This document shows positions 6,245-7,669 of a stretch of 7,669 bases of DNA, in pieces (the first letter of the stretch is position 1; each line of letters begins with the position of its first letter). The notes beneath the pieces were generated by a model that worked only from the letters and a program-made list of their open reading frames with translations, ran no database searches and was not told the origin of the DNA. A program made the position numbers and the translations under genes. Origin of the DNA: Elusimicrobiota bacterium (lineage in GTDB: Bacteria > Elusimicrobiota > Elusimicrobia > UBA1565 > JACRDR01); NCBI GenBank assembly GCA_016212845.1, contig JACRDR010000204.1:1-7669 (forward strand), read 5' to 3'.

Positions 6245-6346
6245 CTAGAGGTCGTCGTCGAAGAGCCCGGCGGCGCAGGCGAGCAGGAAGTCCGCCGCCG
6301 CGAGAAGGCCGACCGTCAGCGCGGCGTTGAAAGGCCAGCCGAGCAT
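6245..6346 (-). CDS. Possible 33-residue hydrophobic membrane peptide
   Basis: An ATG at 6346 opens 33 codons ending in TAG. The product starts MLGWPFNAAL, continues with an uninterrupted span of about 23 hydrophobic residues, and ends LFDDDL, as in a one-pass small membrane protein. It overlaps the last 31 nt of the guanylyltransferase-like gene in another frame, an overlap that could allow coupling. GGAG lies only 2 nt from the ATG, too close for a normal ribosome site. About 70 nt of the ORF lie outside the upstream gene. Ala/Leu-rich readings arise easily by chance in GC-rich DNA, so this is a candidate only. Confidence 0.25.
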   Translation of the reverse strand: MLGWPFNAALTVGLLAAADFLLACAAGLFDDDL

Positions 6347-7314
6347 AGCTCCGCCGATCGGGCGAGGGTCGCCGTGCTTTCTCCGCCGAGGACGTTGAGC
6401 GTCTCGGCGATGCGCTCCGGGCGCCCCCAGTCGCTCCACTGGACGCCGGAGAGCGGCATGGCGACGCAGCGCGGCGCGGCGAGGGTCAGGAGGTCCCGCG
6501 AGAAGTTGGCCGGCTCGAGTCCCTCGTACAGGCGGCCGAGGTCGGGTAGTTCGCCGCGTCCCTCGAGGCCGAGCCGCAGCTCGTGGAAGCGGCTCATCAT
6601 CGACGGCAGGCAGCGGCCCGCGAGGTTCCAGAGGGTCTCTCCCTTGAAGACCATGATGAAGGTGTTCCAGAGCGCGCCGGCGCGGTGCAGCGCCGCCGCT
6701 TCCGCGAGAACGGGCTTCTCCACGAAGCGGGTCACCGCGCGGACTTCCGCGGAAGCTCCGGGGACGCGTTCGCCGGTCTCGATCCACCCGTATTCGGGCT
6801 CGGGCCGGTCCGGAGCCGCGCCCAAGAGGACGATGCGGTCGGCGAGGCGTTCGGCGAGGTTGACCGCCTCCTCGAGCCGGTCGCGGAACGCCTCGGGCGG
6901 CTGGATGAAGTGGTCCGATGGGAAAACGGCGACGGTCGCCTGCGGGTCCAGCGCCAGGACGTAGGTAAGGGGCAGGAAAACGCCGGGTCCGGTGTCGCGG
7001 GACATGGGCTGCTCGACCACGAGTCCCGGGACGGTCTGCCGGCGGTGGCGCTCGAGGTAGCGCCAGTGGCCGCGGCCGATGACGGTAACCATGCGGTTGG
7101 GGGAGACGACCCCGGAGGCGCGCTCGGCGGTGTGCTCGAGCATGCTGCGGCCGCCCGTGAACTCGCAGTACTGTTTGGGGGTCGCTTCGCCGGTCCAGGC
7201 CCGCGTGAACGCCTTCAGACGCTCTCCCTCGCCGCCGGCGAGGAGGATGCCCCAGCGCTGCCCGGGGAGCGAGCCCGTCAAGCGGGAGTCGGAAGAACCG
7301 TTCACCGGACACAT
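6316..7314 (-). CDS. Mannose-1-phosphate guanylyltransferase-like sugar nucleotidyltransferase
   Basis: A 332-residue cytosolic enzyme expected to join a sugar-1-phosphate to a nucleotide, probably giving GDP-mannose for surface glycans. Visible motifs of the nucleotidyltransferase fold: LLAGGEGERL at 24-33 with TPKQY at 45-49 (nucleotide binding and the catalytic Lys47), PSDH at 132-135 (metal-binding Asp134), EYGWIE at 174-179, FVEKP at 197-201, WNT at 216-218 and a WSDWGRPERI motif near 294. TPKQ, EYGWIE and FVEKP favour guanylyltransferase (ManC/Mpg type) over glucose- or thymidylyl-transferases. The C-terminal isomerase cupin of bifunctional ManC is absent. The family's usual first-strand residues are preceded by a 20-residue N-terminal lead. 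The ATG at 7314 has GGGCGGG 5 nt upstream; the frame stays open beyond it, but that DNA overlaps a divergent gene and is not coding-like. Exact sugar and nucleotide remain inferred. Confidence 0.88.
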   Translation of the reverse strand: MCPVNGSSDSRLTGSLPGQRWGILLAGGEGERLKAFTRAWTGEATPKQYCEFTGGRSMLEHTAERASGVVSPNRMVTVIGRGHWRYLERHRRQTVPGLVVEQPMSRDTGPGVFLPLTYVLALDPQATVAVFPSDHFIQPPEAFRDRLEEAVNLAERLADRIVLLGAAPDRPEPEYGWIETGERVPGASAEVRAVTRFVEKPVLAEAAALHRAGALWNTFIMVFKGETLWNLAGRCLPSMMSRFHELRLGLEGRGELPDLGRLYEGLEPANFSRDLLTLAAPRCVAMPLSGVQWSDWGRPERIAETLNVLGGESTATLARSAELCSAGLSTPR

Positions 7315-7353
7315 GTTAACCCGCCCGCTCGCGAGAAGCCACGACCGGCGCGT

Positions 7354-7375
7354 AAAACCCGTTCGACAAAACGGG
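7354..7375 (-). terminator. Short hairpin with T-run in the leader of the guanylyltransferase-like gene
   Basis: On the minus strand CCCGTT (7375-7370) pairs with AACGGG (7363-7358) around the 6-nt loop TTGTCG, followed directly by TTTT (7357-7354). It lies about 40 nt before the start codon, so it could be an attenuator in the leader or a stop for transcripts entering from upstream. A 6-bp stem is small. The rest of the divergent region 7315-7489 shows no convincing promoter pair; TTGGAT (7423-7428) followed 16 nt later by TACGGT is too weak to call. Confidence 0.35.
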
Positions 7376-7489
7376 GACGGCAGCGCGGCTCGGGCTGTTA
7401 CGAAAACGTTGCGGCGGTCCCTTGGATTCGTGAAGGAGTTTGGTACGGTGTGAGAACGCAGCGCCGCCGTCAGGCATCGCTCGCACGCT

Positions 7490-7669
7490 ATGCCTACTAG
7501 ACGACTGATGACGGCGACCGCCGCCTTGCTCGCGCTGCTCGCGCCCTGCGCGCGGGCGGCCTTCCAGGAGCCCATGGTCTCGCCTCGCGCGGCGGCCATG
7601 GGCGGCGGGTTCTCGGCTGTGCCGGACGACTCGACCGCGATGTTCCTCCACGTCGCGGGCATGAGCTCC
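7490..7669 (+). CDS. PorV/PorQ-like outer-membrane protein, N-terminal 60 codons only
   Basis: An open frame starts at ATG 7490 and runs off the right edge; an in-frame TGA at 7451 bounds it on the left. Residues 1-23 are a Sec signal peptide (basic TRRL start, hydrophobic core, cleavage after ARA). The mature part begins AFQEPMVSPRAAAMGGGFSAV then PDDSTAMF, matching the family's conserved opening of a Gly-rich turn followed by an A-DD-x-x-A helix. The expected NPAGL is replaced by HVAGM, so this may be a diverged member. Cys20 is not a lipobox (Pro precedes it). No Shine-Dalgarno is seen; ATG 7508 would drop the basic residues and is less likely. It is divergent from the guanylyltransferase-like gene. 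Confidence 0.72.
   Translation, partial: MPTRRLMTATAALLALLAPCARAAFQEPMVSPRAAAMGGGFSAVPDDSTAMFLHVAGMSS

Noticed and set aside
6268..6300. 8-bp inverted repeat CGGCGGCG/CGCCGCCG
   Set aside because: Made of GC triplets encoding Ala/Gly runs, with a 17-nt loop and no T-run. Likely compositional.
7541..7552. Lipoprotein signal (LAPC) in the right-edge protein
   Set aside because: Pro before Cys does not fit a lipobox, and a standard ARA cleavage site follows.
7315..7662. 5' extension of the guanylyltransferase-like frame by 116 codons
   Set aside because: It lacks coding character and overlaps the divergent barrel gene. ATG 7314 sits at the expected distance from the first catalytic motif.
1..7669. 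CRISPR arrays, insertion sequences, attachment sites or a replication origin
   Set aside because: No regularly spaced repeats, transposase-like products, terminal inverted repeats or AT-rich box clusters were seen.

Overview
The window is GC-rich and tightly packed. It has seven protein genes (one or both end genes cut by the window edges), one tRNA gene, one possible tiny membrane-protein ORF, and no sign of mobile DNA or CRISPR. Two separate genes carry the N-terminal signature of PorV/PorQ-type (UPF0164) outer-membrane barrels, so the source is a Gram-negative (diderm) bacterium. Several barrels of this family, high GC and Sec signal peptides would fit an Elusimicrobiota-like organism. That placement is a guess from family distribution, not shown by the sequence.

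Region 1 (about 1-2619, + strand) is an apparent three-gene envelope operon with gaps of +8 and -4 nt. It encodes a single-span protein with a coiled coil before its membrane segment and an unrecognised C-terminal domain, a PorV-like barrel with an extra tail of about 100 residues, and a small exported TPR-like protein. The barrel gene has no usable ATG, GTG or TTG at its signal peptide and seems to start at CTG.

Region 2 (2620-4282) holds a WbpA-type UDP-GlcNAc 6-dehydrogenase on the + strand. A strong hairpin terminator overlaps its stop codon. One base after that terminator's T-run comes a tRNA-Gly(CCC) with a slightly irregular anticodon stem and no encoded CCA, then a 32-nt palindrome before the convergent glmS.

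Region 3 (4283-7314, - strand) holds glmS, complete and with all expected catalytic motifs, and upstream of it a mannose-1-phosphate guanylyltransferase-like enzyme. A 33-codon ORF for a hydrophobic peptide overlaps the 3' end of the latter.

Region 4 (7315-7669) is a divergent intergenic stretch containing a small hairpin with a T-run in the guanylyltransferase leader, followed by the first 60 codons of a second PorV/PorQ-like protein.

The three enzymes fit one theme, supply of activated sugars for surface polysaccharide. GlmS feeds UDP-GlcNAc, WbpA oxidises UDP-GlcNAc to the uronic acid, and the guanylyltransferase would make GDP-mannose. Having them beside PorV-family barrels recalls type IX secretion, where PorV helps attach cargo to a lipopolysaccharide whose linker sugar comes from a Wbp pathway. 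No PorU, PorT, Sov or cargo C-terminal domain is visible, so this is only a hypothesis. The best candidate for something undescribed is the Region 1 trio.
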